A DNA stretch of 64,000 nt from Desmodus rotundus (lineage: Eukaryota; Chordata; Mammalia; Chiroptera; Phyllostomidae), in assembly GCF_022682495.2 (NCBI RefSeq), contig NC_071396.1, positions 24,983,735 through 25,047,734 of the forward strand, given 5' to 3'. Shown piece after piece: positions 21,321 to 31,633 of the stretch; the first letter of the stretch is position 1, and every line of letters begins with the position of its first letter. Made by a program: the position numbers and the translations under genes. The notes below the pieces were generated by a model, which made no database searches, was not told the DNA's origin, and saw only the letters and a list, made by a program, of their open reading frames with translations.

Positions 21321-22600
21321 AACTTGCAGGTTCATATTTTGAGGCAGCATATGCAGCGGATTAAAAATAAAAGAATGACAGCAGGAGAGGAAGTTGCAGA
21401 AGCCATGGGCTTGTCGGGTCTATGAAAATCCACCCCCAAACGTGTATGCCTGCCAGTTCCCAGCTGCTGCGTTATTCTCGCGAGAAGGCAGAACTTTTTG
21501 CAGAGCCTCCGGCCTGTGACCCAGGCATCTGTGTCCAGTGCAAAAAGCCAGGGCACAGGGGGCATTTGCCAAATCATGTTTCGAATGCCTTGAGGATTTC
21601 ACAGGATGTGTGTAGCTATCGAAGCAAATAAAGTCAAAGATGCCACTGCCTTCATCCACCTCCAAAGCACATCGTGTTCTACTGAGAGTCTGGCTTCCAC
21701 ACTTGAACTTCACACCAACCTCACACTGGCTATGGGGACAGCACACCCCACTGAGCAGCTGCTCAGGCATTGTGGGAGTCAGCCCGAACTCCCAGAGCCC
21801 CGGCGACACCCAGCACGACATGGCACACTCAGTCTCATTCTCCCGGGCTGGGAGCCCGCGGCCACCGCATGGTTCTCATTTTGTTCCTGTCTCTTGGAAC
21901 CAGATTCTCTGATTCACCTTGGGGGAAAAAAAACATAGGAATCTCAAAATAACAAAATGATTTTCTTTCTCCTCTAACAGCAAGAAATGTAAATATTTCT
22001 ACCTTTTCTTGTTTTTGTGGGAATTACTTGACTTTTCAAAATTGAACTTTTTTTTTTTGAAAGATAACGTTTCAGGAACAAAGCCTTGTGGGATGGCTTG
22101 GCCCCAATGGCACAAGGGGACGTGACGACCTGCTTCTGCAGAGCTGATGGACCTCTGTGGGTCCCTGTGGCCTCCCTGAGTCGCCAGGGAGGAGGGCTGG
22201 GGCTGGAAGGTGCTGGATGTGGGGGGGAGGTGGCCTTCCTGGGGACGTCTGGCAGCCTTTGTATCCCCATCAGGTGTTTGAAAGGCCACAGCTCCCAGCA
22301 TGCCCTGGCCTTCACTTGTGGGGTGAAGACACCAGGGTGAGGATGAGGGGTTAGCGCAACAGGAAGGAAGATGACAGCGTGTCTCTCACAGGTACATTTT
22401 GGACATGGCACACACTCTTCTCTCCCATGGGGACAATGTGCGGAGCACACTGGAGGCTCTCAGAGATGGGTTTCGAACAGACACGCTGGGTTTGGTTACT
22501 CAAGGCTTTCCCAGCTGTCGGGAAGAAGCATGGAAGAAAGGGAGTTTGGGAAACCCCTGGTCTAGACCGGACAGGATGGCAGCTGTTTTCGGAGAGTTTT
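21321..22600. other. Intron 5, no recognised element
   Basis: Unique-looking sequence, GC-rich from 22080 to 22350. No repeat, exon or RNA gene identified. Confidence 0.4.
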
Positions 22601-22659
22601 TATTTGTTTTCTAGTAACGTTGCAAGTGTGTATGCATGCGTGTGTGTGTGCAGCCACGG

Positions 22660-22906
22660 GGATGTGAGTATGTGCAAGCAAAAACCTCACAGATACAGAC
22701 AACAGCATTGTGATGGCCAGGGGAAAGGGGGGTGGGGGAGGAAGAGGAGGGTCAAGGAGGGACAAGTCATGACGAAGGAGACTGGACTCAGGGTGGTGAA
22801 CACACAATACAATATACAGATGATGGGTTGTAGGATTATACACCTGAAACCTATATAATTTCATTAACCAATGTCACTCTGATAAATTCAATAAACAGTA
22901 AAAAAG
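22660..22906 (+). mobile_element. Bat-type LINE-1 3'-UTR and tail
   Basis: Ends with the characteristic 'ggtggtgaacacacaataca', 'cacctgaaacctatataattt', 'caatgtcactctgataaattcaataaa' and a short A-rich tail. A G-rich tract ('ggggaaaggggggtggggga') precedes it, as in mammalian L1 3'-UTRs. 5'-truncated. Confidence 0.88.
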
Positions 22907-23457
22907 AAAACAACTCCATTTATAACAGCATCAATAAAAATAAAATACACAGGAATAAATTTAATGAAAGGATTACAAAATTTATATGCTGAAAAGTACA
23001 CAACATTGCCAAAAGCAGTTAATAGATCCCTAAATAAAATGACACCTCATTTCCGTGGATCAGAAGACAATATTGTGAAGACGGTAAGCCTCCCAAATTG
23101 GTTTACAGATGCAGTGTGGTCCCTATCAAAATCTTAACTGGCCCTTTCGACCCCCAAACTGCGCTGAGTGAAAAGAGCCAGTCACAAAGACTGCATGCTG
23201 TGTGATTCCGCCTCTGTGACGTGTCCAGAGCAAGCAAGTGTGTAGAAGCAGAACAGGTTAGTGTTCGCCCACAGGTGGGGTGCTGGGGGGATGGAGAATT
23301 ACCACTGATGAAATGAGGGGGGTCGACCTTGTTCTACACGGATGGTGGTGATGGCGGCCCAAGTCTGCGAATACCCTAAAAATCATGGAACCGCTCACAC
23401 GTCCTGGGTGAATTGTAGGGTGTGTAAACTAGTAAACATATAAAAATTATCAGATAC
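22907..23457 (+). repeat. Older LINE-1 ORF2 piece then 3'-UTR
   Basis: 'atttataacagcatcaataaaaataaaatac' to 'tggtccctatcaaaatc' (to about 23150) is ORF2 reverse-transcriptase-region sequence. 'aaaagagccagtcacaaagactgc' onward is L1 3'-UTR-like. The jump between them implies an internal deletion. Confidence 0.75.
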
Positions 23458-23458
23458 A

Positions 23459-23686
23459 GCCCTGGCTGGTGTGGCTCAGTAGATTGAGCATGGGCCTGAG
23501 AACCTAAGGGTTGCTGGTTTGATTCCCAGTCAGGGCACATGCCTGGGTTGCGGGCCAGCTCCCCGGTAGGGGGCGCGCGAGAAAGGCACCTACACATTGA
23601 TGTTTCTCTTCCTCTCTTTCTCCCTCCCTTCCCTTCTCTCTAAAAATAAATAAATAAATAAATAAAATCTTACAAAAAAAATTATA
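23459..23686 (+). repeat. Ves-type SINE with long TSD
   Basis: Complete short-tail copy with (AAAT)n tail and a 16-bp target duplication (aaaattatcagataca) on each side, at about 23443-23458 and 23688-23703. Confidence 0.95.
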
Positions 23687-23702
23687 AAAAATTATCAGAT
23701 AC

Positions 23703-24690
23703 ATGTGGAGAAAGAAACCAATGTTATTTAAATCAAGTATATAGCAGACAAGAGAAAGAGATCTCAGGATCTGAATAATGGAATTATCAGCCACAGACGC
23801 TTCAATACTTATTTGTAATACACTTAAGAAGACAGATACTAAGCCTAATGCTTTTGTTCAAATACTGGAAATCATATACAAAAATGCCAGAATGAAAAAA
23901 AAAATACAAAAACAAAATGAATAGCTCAGTGGGTGGGTGTGATAGATGGTTGGCCAGCTGAATAACATAATGTCGAACTCAGCATCTCAGACAGTAACTC
24001 AGAAAAGTGGATCCAGAATTAAGCACGGAGCACCACAGGGAGAGAGACCTGGTAAAGGAACGGCAGAGACTGAAAAAGCCTCGTGTGAATATATTTAGCA
24101 ACCAAGCAGGAAAGCAGACTCCGGGGGACAAAAATCAATACTTAAAATAACAGTGGCTAAGGACCCTCTAAAACTCCAGGCGCAGAATGAAGAAGCTCTC
24201 TGAGCCGAGAGTAACACAGACAGAGAAATATAAACGCCACGCGCGGACACGTGATACTCCTGTTGAAAACAAACGACAATGAGAAAACTGTAGAAGTCGT
24301 TCGAGAAAATGATAGATGCTTCCAAGCAGCAACAACTGGTCTGCGAGCTGACTTCTTGGCCAGAAAACGAAAATGACAACACCACTATCGAAAATCTCAA
24401 CAGTGAGGAAAAATTACCTGCCAACCTGGGAATGTAACGCAGAATATCCTACAAAATGAAGTAAACCCGTTTCCAGGCAAACAAAACGCAAGAAAACGTA
24501 TCCTCCTGTATACGAAGCACGACATTGTCGGGGCAGCAGAAATAAGTCATTCGTCGGGGAGGCACTGAAGGGACGCGAGGAACGGAGACGGCGCCGGAGG
24601 GCAAACGCGCGGCCCGCTGACCAGACACAGGGATAATGATGCTCTGTGGCGCGTTCAATGTGTCCACACCTGCTCAACCGCGATGCCACA
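23703..24690 (+). repeat. Old LINE-1 5'-UTR/ORF1-like remnant
   Basis: 'aaatgaatagctcagtgggt' and the A-rich, stop-riddled stretch after it recall the L1M 5'-UTR/ORF1 region. Very diverged, so the end is uncertain. 24540-24660 is CpG-rich and unassigned. Confidence 0.45.
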
Positions 24691-24759
24691 AACCAGAGTA
24701 GATGAGGGTCAAGGGTCCCGCAGTTGGCTTATTACCTGGAAATAATGAAAGTGTAGTAG

Positions 24760-26045
24760 GTGCCACTGATCCTATTTTTTCCCCCTTGCGGTGAGACCCT
24801 GACGATTTGCTCTCTTCACAACTTGCACACACATCCCTCCCAGCGTTAACTACGGTCATCATGCCCCTCCTCACGTCCCAGAGCTCCCTGAGCTCATAGC
24901 TGGGAGTCTGTGCCTGGGACCCCCTGCTCCCAGACCCCCCGCCCTGGCAACTGCGGACCTGATTTCTCTGTCTATGCGTTTGGGTGTTGTTCGTCTTAGA
25001 TAACACAAGTACGTGAGGTCAGGCTGGATTTGTCTTCTCTGTCTGCCTGATTTCACTCAGCGTAATGCCCTCCAAGTCCATCCGTGTCGTTACAGATGGC
25101 AGAGCTTCCCTTTTTGATGGCTGAGTCATATTTCTGTGTGTGTGTGTGTGAGAAAGAGAGAGAGAGAGCATAACAACTGTATCCATCCACCAACGGACGG
25201 AACTTAGATTGTTACTGTGTCTTCCTATTATAAATAGTGCGACTATGAAGATGAGGAAGCAGATATCATTTTGATTAAGTGTTTTTTTAAAGATTTTATT
25301 AATTTATTTTCAGAGGGAGACAGAAAGAGTGGGAGAGAAACATTGACGAGCAAGAGAAACATCAGTCAGTTGCCCCGCCCACCCAGGTATGTGCCCTGAC
25401 TGGGAATTGAACCGGTATCCTTTCAGTTCACAGGCCAGCACTCAGTCCACTGAGCCACACCAGCCAGGACCCGATTAAGTGTTTATTTCCTTTGGATATG
25501 TTCCCAGAAGCAGAATTCCTGGATCATATAGTAGTTCTAATTTTAATCTTTCGAGGATCCACTTTACAGGTTTTCAGAGCGGCTGCCCCAGTTTACAGTC
25601 CCACCAACAGTGCACATGTGGTCCCTTTCGCCGCCTCCTGGCCAGGGTCGGTTGTCTCTGGCTTTTTTTTATGGTGGCCGTTCTAACAGGCATGAGGTGA
25701 CATCTCGGTGTGGTTTTGATTTGCATCTCCCCCACGACAGTGATGTCGAGCATCTTTGCATGCACCTGTTGGCCATTGGTATATTTTTCTTGGAATAATG
25801 TCTATCAAGTCCTTTGCCCATTTTTAAATTACTTTATTTTGTGGATTTTTTTTGCTATCGTATGAGCTCTTTATATATTTTGAATATTGATCCTTTGTCA
25901 GGTATATGGTTTGCAAATATTTCCCCCCATTCTGTAGGTGGTCTTCTCACTTTGTGGATGGTTTCCTTTGCTGTGTAGAAACTTCCTGGCTTGATATCCT
26001 CCCTCTTGTTTATGTGTTATTTATTGTTTGTGTTTCAGGGTTCAG
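24760..26045 (-). repeat. Antisense old LINE-1 3' end
   Basis: Reads as antisense ORF2 C-terminus/3'-UTR: 'ggctgagtcatatttctgtgtg', 'ttcctttggatatgttcccag', 'ttacagtcccaccaacag', 'ctaacaggcatgaggtgac', 'gatcctttgtcaggtatatgg', 'tttcctttgctgtgtag'. A TG/GA microsatellite lies at 25137-25168. It is interrupted by the SINE at 25285-25472. Confidence 0.9.
25285..25472 (-). repeat. Ves-type SINE inside antisense L1
   Basis: Reverse copy. Perfect 12-bp duplications gattaagtgttt at 25273-25284 and 25473-25484. Confidence 0.95.
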
Positions 26046-26279
26046 CAATTCTGAGAAACCAGTGAGACTTGTGGTAATTCATGAGATACCTCCTAAAATA
26101 ATAAAGATACTGTAAAACTATGAATTCTGCCTGTTCTAGAATTTTAGGTAAATGAATCATAAGTGTAGACTACTTTGAACTTGGCTTTGTTCATTTCACT
26201 CAGTCTTTTTAATTTGCCATGTGGTTGCATATAAGATTAACACATTTTCTTTTCATCAGTGACTGGTGCTCTGTAGAGA
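26046..26279. other. Intron 5 between L1 remnants
   Basis: Contains 'ggttcagcaattctgagaaac' and 'tttgttcatttcactcagtc', possibly antisense L1. Not assigned. Confidence 0.35.
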
Positions 26280-26448
26280 ATAGGAGGTAGAAGTAGAATA
26301 ATGAAATATCATTTACTCAGAAAAAGGGAAGAAGAAAAGAAGAAATGGAGACAGAGTACAAAGGTGGGCTAACTAAATATTAAATAGCAAGGGGGTAGAT
26401 TTAAATCCAAATATATCTCTAATTATATGTTAAAAACTAACAGTTATA

Positions 26449-26663
26449 GCCCTGGCTGATGTGGCTCAGTGGATTGAGCACTGGCTTGCGAACCAAAAGG
26501 TTGCTGGTTCGATTCCCAGTCAAGGCACATGCCTGGGTTGTGGGCCAGGTCCCCGGTAGGGGGCGTGTCAGAGGCAACCACATGTTGATGTTTCTCTCCC
26601 TCTCTTTCTCCCACCCTTCCCGTGTCTCTAAAAATAAATAAATAAAGTCTTAAAAAAAACCTC
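26449..26663 (+). repeat. Ves-type SINE with 16-bp TSD
   Basis: Complete short-tail copy. Perfect duplications aaaactaacagttata at 26433-26448 and 26664-26679. Confidence 0.96.
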
Positions 26664-27017
26664 AAAACTAACAGTTATAGCTAAAGGACCATGGCCAGCA
26701 CAGGCGGGCCTTTAAAAAATCCTGAAAAGGAAGTATACATTATTTTCAAGAAACATATCTAAAACATAAAGGGATATAAAGTTGGAAGTCAAGCCATAAT
26801 TGAAAATATCATAAAATCATTAACCAAAATAAAGCAAGTGTAGCTATAGTTAGATTAAAACATGTGGACTTTAAGATGAAATGAGGGACATTTAATAGAG
26901 ATAAAATTTGAATTTGGGGGACCTATTATAATTCTAAATTTGCATAAACCTAATAATACAGTCTCACGATGTTCAAAACCTCAGTAGACAGAACCAGATA
27001 GAAATAAAGAACTTCTC

Positions 27018-27406
27018 TTAACATAATGCTCTCCAGTTCCATCCATGCCATTGCAAAGGGTAGAAGCTCCTTCTCTCTCTCTGCTGCCTAGAATTCCATT
27101 GTATAAATGTACTAAAATACCATATGATCTCACCTTTAACTGGAACATAATCAACAAAAGAAAAAAGCAAACAAAATATAACCAGAGACAGTGAAATTCA
27201 GAACAATGTAACAATAGCCAGAAGGGAGTGGGGAGGGGACAGTGGGGAGAGGGGTCTACAGGAGCTACTATAAAGGACACAAGGACAAAATCAAGGGGGA
27301 GGGAGGGGGAGGGAGGTGGGACTGGCTGGGGTGGGGTGGAGGGATGGGGAGAAAATGCAGACAATTGTAACTGAATAAAAATAAAAAAAATCTAAAAGCT
27401 AAAAAA
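27018..27406 (+). mobile_element. Bat LINE-1 3' end with 5' inversion (twin-primed)
   Basis: The right part (about 27116-27406) is sense L1 3' end: 'accatatgatctcacctttaa', a G-rich 3'-UTR, then 'gacaattgtaactgaataaa' and A-runs. The left part (about 27018-27115) is the immediately preceding L1 segment inverted ('ctccagttccatccatgccatt'). Target duplications aaagaacttctc flank the whole unit (27006-27017 and 27407-27418). This is the signature of twin priming during target-primed reverse transcription. Confidence 0.93.
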
Positions 27407-28838
27407 AAAGAACTTCTCAATCATTTTGTAAGATTTCAATACACCTTATGAAGGTTTACTGTTTCTCTGATAAACTGTGACTAATAAGTGAATAAGTAGA
27501 CGACACATTTACTAAGTAGAAAGGAGATATGAGCAGCACAGTTGACAAAGTTGATCTAATCTCTTAAGAATGTAGAAACAAACAGTAAATTCTTTTACAA
27601 GGAAAATCAATTGTTCCCAACTCATTTTACGAGGTCAGCTTTATCTTGATACCCCAATACTAAAACTAGAGATAGTTCAACAAAACACATTTTACATGAG
27701 CCCTTCAATGAAATATTAGCTATTTGAATCTAGCAATATACAAAAGGATAGTATGCCATGACCAAGTACAGTTAATTCCAGGAATACAAAATTATTTTAA
27801 CCTTTGAAGGTCAATTAATGCCATTTGCCATGTTCATAGGATAAAAGACAAAAACAGTATGGTCATTTCCATAGATGAGGTACCTATTTGATAAGATTCA
27901 ACAATTCATGATAAACGAGTACATTTGTCATCAATGAATTAATGATTAAACCTCCAGAAAATTTGAATAGAAGGCATTTCTTCAACTTGATCATGGAAAT
28001 CTACAAAAACCTCCAGTTAACATCATGCTTAATGGTGGAAGACTGACAACTTTCCTTCTAAGGTCTGGAACAAGAGAAACACATCATCCCTCGCCACTCT
28101 TATTCACTGTGTCATTGGACATTCCAGTGGGCGCTGCCAGACAAGGAGGGGAAGTAAAAAGCATACGATTTGGAAAATAAGAAAAAACCATAATCCCTTA
28201 TCAAGAAAATACTAATGAATCTACAAAAAAACCTACTTAAATTCCTATGTCAATTCAGCAAAACACGTGTGTACGAAGTCAATAAACAAAAACAAATTGT
28301 ACTTTGATATTTGCAATAAATAATTCGAAGTTAAATTTAAAGTGTGGTATCACTGATGATTGCATTAAAATAGGAGCTCCTTAGGGCAAATTTCAACAAA
28401 GTGTCTGGTACAATGCATGCTACAGGCATTGCTCAGAGAAATTAAGGGAGATCTAATTAAATGAGGAAATATACCAATTTGAAAGAACTCATTGCTCTGA
28501 AAAAGTCAACTGTCTGCAAAGTAATGAGTGAATTAAATGCCATTCCACATCCCAATCAAAATCCCAGCAGGCATATCTGTAGAAACTGACAAGCTAAGTC
28601 CAAAATTATGGAAATTTAATGGAACTAAAATCGACAAATTATTTTAAAAAAGATCAAAGTTGGATTTCAAGAATTACTATAAATCTACAGTAATAAAGAC
28701 AGTGTGGTATTCAAGTAAGGACAGAAAAATTGATGTGTGGAACAGAACTGAGGCTAGAAAAAGACCCACACATTTCTAGTCAATTAATTTTACCAAAGGT
28801 GGAGAAGATAAGTCAATTGGGAATGAATAGACTTTTTT

Positions 28839-29047
28839 TATTTTTAAAAGATTTTATTTATTTTTTAGAGAGAGGGGACGGGGAGGATAAAGAGAGGGAG
28901 AGAAAAATCAGTGTGTGGTTGCCCCTCACGTGCCCCCAACTGGGGACCTGGCCCACATCCCAGGCATGTGCCCTGACTGGGAATAGAACTGGTGACTCTT
29001 TGGTTCATAGGCCCACGCTCAATCCACTGAGTTACACCAGTCAGGGC
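28839..29047 (-). repeat. Ves-type SINE inside L1
   Basis: Reverse short-tail copy with near-perfect duplications: tgaatagactttttt (28824-28838) and tgaataacctttttt (29048-29062). Confidence 0.94.
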
Positions 29048-29425
29048 TGAATAACCTTTTTTAAAAAAGTGACCTTCAGACTTTATCTCACAGCATACAC
29101 AAAACTTAATAAGAAATTGTTTAATACATGTACAAATTTGAAAACTAAAAATATAAATTTCTCAGAAAACCTAGAAGAAAATTTTCAGTTCCTTGAGATA
29201 GGTCAAGATGACTTACAACAGAACACAAAAAATCACTAATCTCAAAGAAAAATATGATAAACTGGACTTCCACAAATTAAAAATGGCTTGTCTTTAAAAG
29301 ATAACAGCAACAAAGTGAGAATGAAAACCATCACATACCTACTTGAATGGCTAAGATTTCAAAGACAAATACCACCAGGCAGAGTGACTGGAACTTGCAT
29401 ACGTTCCTTGTGGGAATGAAAAACG

Positions 29426-30012
29426 TGTAAGAGGGAAGACCCCTCAAAACCCCAGAATTTATACATAAAAATTGTGTATTTATTCTGACATGTTTAAACT
29501 TCAGTCACCTTCAAAGTTCTCTCCATTTGATTCAATTCACCTATTGAGAGTTTTTTCCACTGCTCCAAAAAGTTTTTGAGCTTGTTGATATTGATGCCTT
29601 TCAGGGCGTCTACTGTCTTTTGTTTCACCTCTTCCACATCAGCAAAATGTTTCCCTTTGAGGACTTTTTTTATTGGGGAAACAACAACAAAAAAACCCCA
29701 AAAAATCACTCGGGGCAAGATCGGGTGAATAGGGAGGGTGGGGCATGAGGCCAGGCTGTTTTTAGTCAGAAACTGCTGAAAACTCTGCGAGGGGTGAGCA
29801 GGTACGCTCATAAATCACCCATCATGAAATGGGCAAACACACTGAAAGTCTCCCCCCAAATTTGGCTGAAGTCAAACGAAGCCTCTCACAATAACACCAG
29901 CTGGTGCACTGATACAGATGGGTTCCTAGAACACTCATTTAACTGGGGAAGCCTGAACTACAAGGGGCCCGCTCTCCAAGATAATTTCATTTTGGGGGGG
30001 TCCCCCCTTGCA
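29426..30012 (-). mobile_element. Internally deleted mariner transposon
   Basis: The two ends form about 30-bp imperfect inverted repeats: left TGTAAGAGGGAAGACCCC, right (minus strand) TGCAAGGGGGGACCCCCC, each leading to an AAAA...AATTAT stretch. It holds a transposase remnant and is about 590 bp against roughly 1.3 kb for intact mariners. It lies in an old L1, whose phrase 'catatgactaaacaatttcactcc' resumes at the right end at a TA. Confidence 0.85.
29494..29811 (-). pseudogene. Mariner (DD34D) transposase C-terminal remnant
   Basis: A 105-codon open frame ends with wording typical of mariner transposases (KKVLKGKHFADVEEVKQKT, then LKNFLEQWKK). The 'HPILP' region corresponds to the HPPYSPDLAPxD motif with the third catalytic Asp, which is lost here. 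The DNA-binding and first two Asp motifs are deleted. It is a transposon remnant, not a host gene. Confidence 0.85.
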
Positions 30013-30375
30013 TATGACTAAACAATTTCACTCCCGGGTATTGGCCAAAGAGAACCATGAAATTATGTCCACATGAAGACCTGCACACACCTGCTCATCA
30101 TAGCCTTATTCCTCGTAGCTCAAAACTGCAAACCGCCCCGCTCTCCATCAGCCAGTGCATGCAGCAACAAAGGGTGGTTATTCCACTACTGAGCGCTGGT
30201 CCCTGATAAAAAGGAAGTGAGCTAGTCACACGTGGAATCACACGGCACACATGGAATCTCTTGGCAAATTTAAAAGACTGAGCTACGCGAAGGAAGCCGA
30301 GTCAAGATAGTCTACCCTTACTATTCATTTACATAACATTCTAGAACAGGCAGAATTAATCTGTAGTGACACAAC

Positions 30376-30434
30376 TGAAGTCGAGAAGGAAGGAGGGAAG
30401 GAAGGAAGGAAGAGGAAGAAAGAGAGAGAGAAAA
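30376..30434. repeat. (GGAA)n / (GA)n purine tract
   Basis: About 50 bp of GGAA and GA units at the 3' edge of the old L1, likely an L1-tail-derived microsatellite. Confidence 0.8.
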
Positions 30435-30458
30435 TATTTCTTTAAAAAAAATACAACC

Positions 30459-30605
30459 TGCCCTCACTGAGTGGCTTACGTGGTTGGTGAGTCCTCTGGT
30501 ACCTCGAAAGGTTACGGGTTTGGTGCCTGTGGGAGGTAACCAATCGGTGCTTCTCTCTCTCTCTCAAATCAAACATATCGTTGGATGAGGATTTAAAAAA
30601 AATAA
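30459..30605 (+). repeat. Diverged VES-type SINE
   Basis: A degraded head 'gccctcactgagtggctta', B-box trace 'aggttacgggtttggtgcc', (TC)n and tail 'aaatcaaacatatcgttgga...gaggat' with A-run. Confidence 0.82.
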
Positions 30606-31415
30606 AACAAATCTTTTTATGTACTAGTAGGCGATATTTAGGGGAGCAACTTAAAAGGTACCATTCACGATGTAATCCAAAATGAAAAATTTCCCCCACT
30701 AAATTAATGGAAGATACTTAAAAAGCATACATAGAATCTTACGAAGAGAAAAAAGGAAAGAATTGCGTTAGGCCTATGAGTTGTGAGGGAGTACAGCTGA
30801 AGAACCAGTAGGTGTGGGGTGGGGAGGGGGTGGAGAGAGAGTCAGGCGAGTTTGCAATGAGAGCTGTCGCGCATTTGTAACTCCTCGCTGTCCTTGGAAG
30901 GGGCCGCCTTTGGAGGACACACCATCTGTCCTTGACCCCCACGTGTGAGTGTCGGCGACGGGAGGGAAAGCCCACCGCCTTCAGAGGGACCTCACAGAAG
31001 CCAGAAGTGTGGGCCCCGGGAGCCACCCCTGAGGGAGCCGTGGTGACAGCAGAAGTCCTCACTCGACAGAGCTGCTGTCATCAGCAGTCCCCACAGAGGG
31101 CACGGCTCTCCCGAGGGACTTCCATGCCATCTGCTACAACTGCCACCCAAACAGCCTCTGACCGGCCCTCTCCTTGGAGCTCCCCCCGCTGCCACATCGG
31201 GCCAGTCACTGTGGGCTTAGCGTCCCCATGCGTGTCCCCGTGACTGAGGCTGCAGCTAACTGATGTTTCTATCCCTGAGCCATGGCCACATCATTAACCA
31301 AACTGAGCCTTGACTTGTTTTCAGGGGGAGAGGGTGACAGCATCTTCTTCAGAGGTTGTGCAGAAGGGTTAAATGTGATGATATCTGAGTGCTTATCAGA
31401 AATTTTGCAGGTTCT
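30606..31415. other. Intron 5, no recognised element
   Basis: Includes a GC-rich stretch at 30830-31250 with open frames on both strands. No known protein or repeat. Confidence 0.4.
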
Positions 31416-31633
31416 TTTTTTTTTTTAAATCCTCGGGAGAGAATATGTTTATTGATTTGAGAGAGAGAGAGAAACACTGGTCAAGACAGAAACCTCAATT
31501 GGTTGTCTCCCATATGTGCCCCACCCAGGGATCAAACCTGCAACCTAGGCATGTGCCCTGACTGGGGTTCGAACCTGCAACCTTTTGGTGCACAAGACAA
31601 TGCTCTCACAAACTGAGCCACCGGCCATGGCAA
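31416..31633 (-). repeat. Ves-type SINE (VES long-tail form)
   Basis: Reverse copy with T-run, 'aatatgtttattgatttgagag', two B-box-like units and a head at the right. Flanks repeat (tg)caggttct / (tg)taggttct (31403-31415, 31634-31646). A separate SINE-tail scrap lies at 31757-31800. Confidence 0.9.

Larger units (their letters stand above)
26280..30375 (+). repeat. Old LINE-1 ORF2 to 3'-UTR, interrupted four times
   Basis: Sense ORF2 sequence runs from the endonuclease/RT-like part ('aagatgaaatgagggacattt' near 26870) through RT wording ('cataggataaaagacaaaaac', 'caacttgatcatggaaatct') to the 3' end ('cacatggaatctcttggc', 'aacattctagaacaggcag' near 30340). It is broken by two SINEs (26449, 28839), a twin-primed L1 (27018) and a mariner (29426). 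Stops throughout. Confidence 0.85.

Noticed and set aside
27227..27350. Separate G-rich regulatory element
   Set aside because: It is the normal G-rich tract of the L1 3'-UTR within the twin-primed insertion.
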